Assembly (NCBI GenBank): GCA_963725415.1
Contig: CAVRZY010000295.1
Location: 1-5,473 of the forward strand
Direction of reading: 5' to 3'
Origin: CAVRZY01 sp963725415
Lineage (GTDB): Bacteria > Acidobacteriota > Terriglobia > Bryobacterales > Bryobacteraceae
DNA: 5,473 bases
Below, in pieces: positions 5,470 to 5,473 of the stretch. Within the stretch, counting starts at the first letter, position 1, and every line of letters starts with the position of its first letter. The position numbers and the translations under genes are program-made. The notes under the pieces were generated by a model. That model saw only the letters and a list, made by a program, of their open reading frames with translations. It did not search any database and was not told where the DNA came from.

Positions 5470-5473
5470 CAGT

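Noticed and set aside
1..5473. CRISPR array, tRNA or rRNA genes
   Set aside because: No regularly spaced repeat-spacer pattern, tRNA-like arms or rRNA-conserved stretches were seen.

Overview
The window is a 5.5 kb pile-up of insertion sequences in GC-rich bacterial DNA, with almost no ordinary host gene left. Only scraps of non-transposon sequence remain, chiefly a broken ORF6N-domain gene. The high GC content and the IS66/IS1380/IS21 mix would fit a soil or sediment bacterium such as an acidobacterium or planctomycete. That is an impression from protein flavour, not a placement. TGA ends two intact genes here, so the genetic code looks standard.

Layout. (1) Positions 1-175, minus strand: the first 58 codons of an IS1380-family transposase that runs off the left edge. 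(2) An AT-rich divergent spacer (about 200-296), then on the plus strand an intact small gene of the DUF6788 type (297-665). A sequence resembling an IS1380 end (788-803) follows, and there an ORF6N gene fragment (minus strand, 804-892, frameshifted) is cut off. (3) A complete mobile element, 895-3359, bounded by 19-bp inverted repeats matching at 18 positions. It carries an IS66-type transposase (985-2424) and, 15 bp downstream, a DUF4338/DruA-family gene (2440-3351) whose stop codon lies inside the right inverted repeat. (4) A second IS1380-family element (about 3381-4844). Its 443-codon transposase frame has all expected catalytic residues but is broken by an in-frame TGA at codon 55. (5) The left end of an IS21-family element (tandem repeats at 5008-5045) and the first 113 or so codons of istA, starting at TTG 5107 and cut by unrelated sequence near 5446.

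The most notable result is the element at 895-3359. DruA is best known as the signature protein of the Druantia anti-phage system, but here the family member sits with an IS66 transposase between shared terminal repeats, so it appears to be an integral gene of the transposon. No tnpA or tnpB, as found in classical IS66 elements, and no other Druantia gene is visible. Its role (transposition accessory, target or host interaction, or defence cargo) cannot be decided from sequence alone. A weaker idea is that the DUF6788 gene belongs to the IS1380-like element on its left as a divergent accessory gene.
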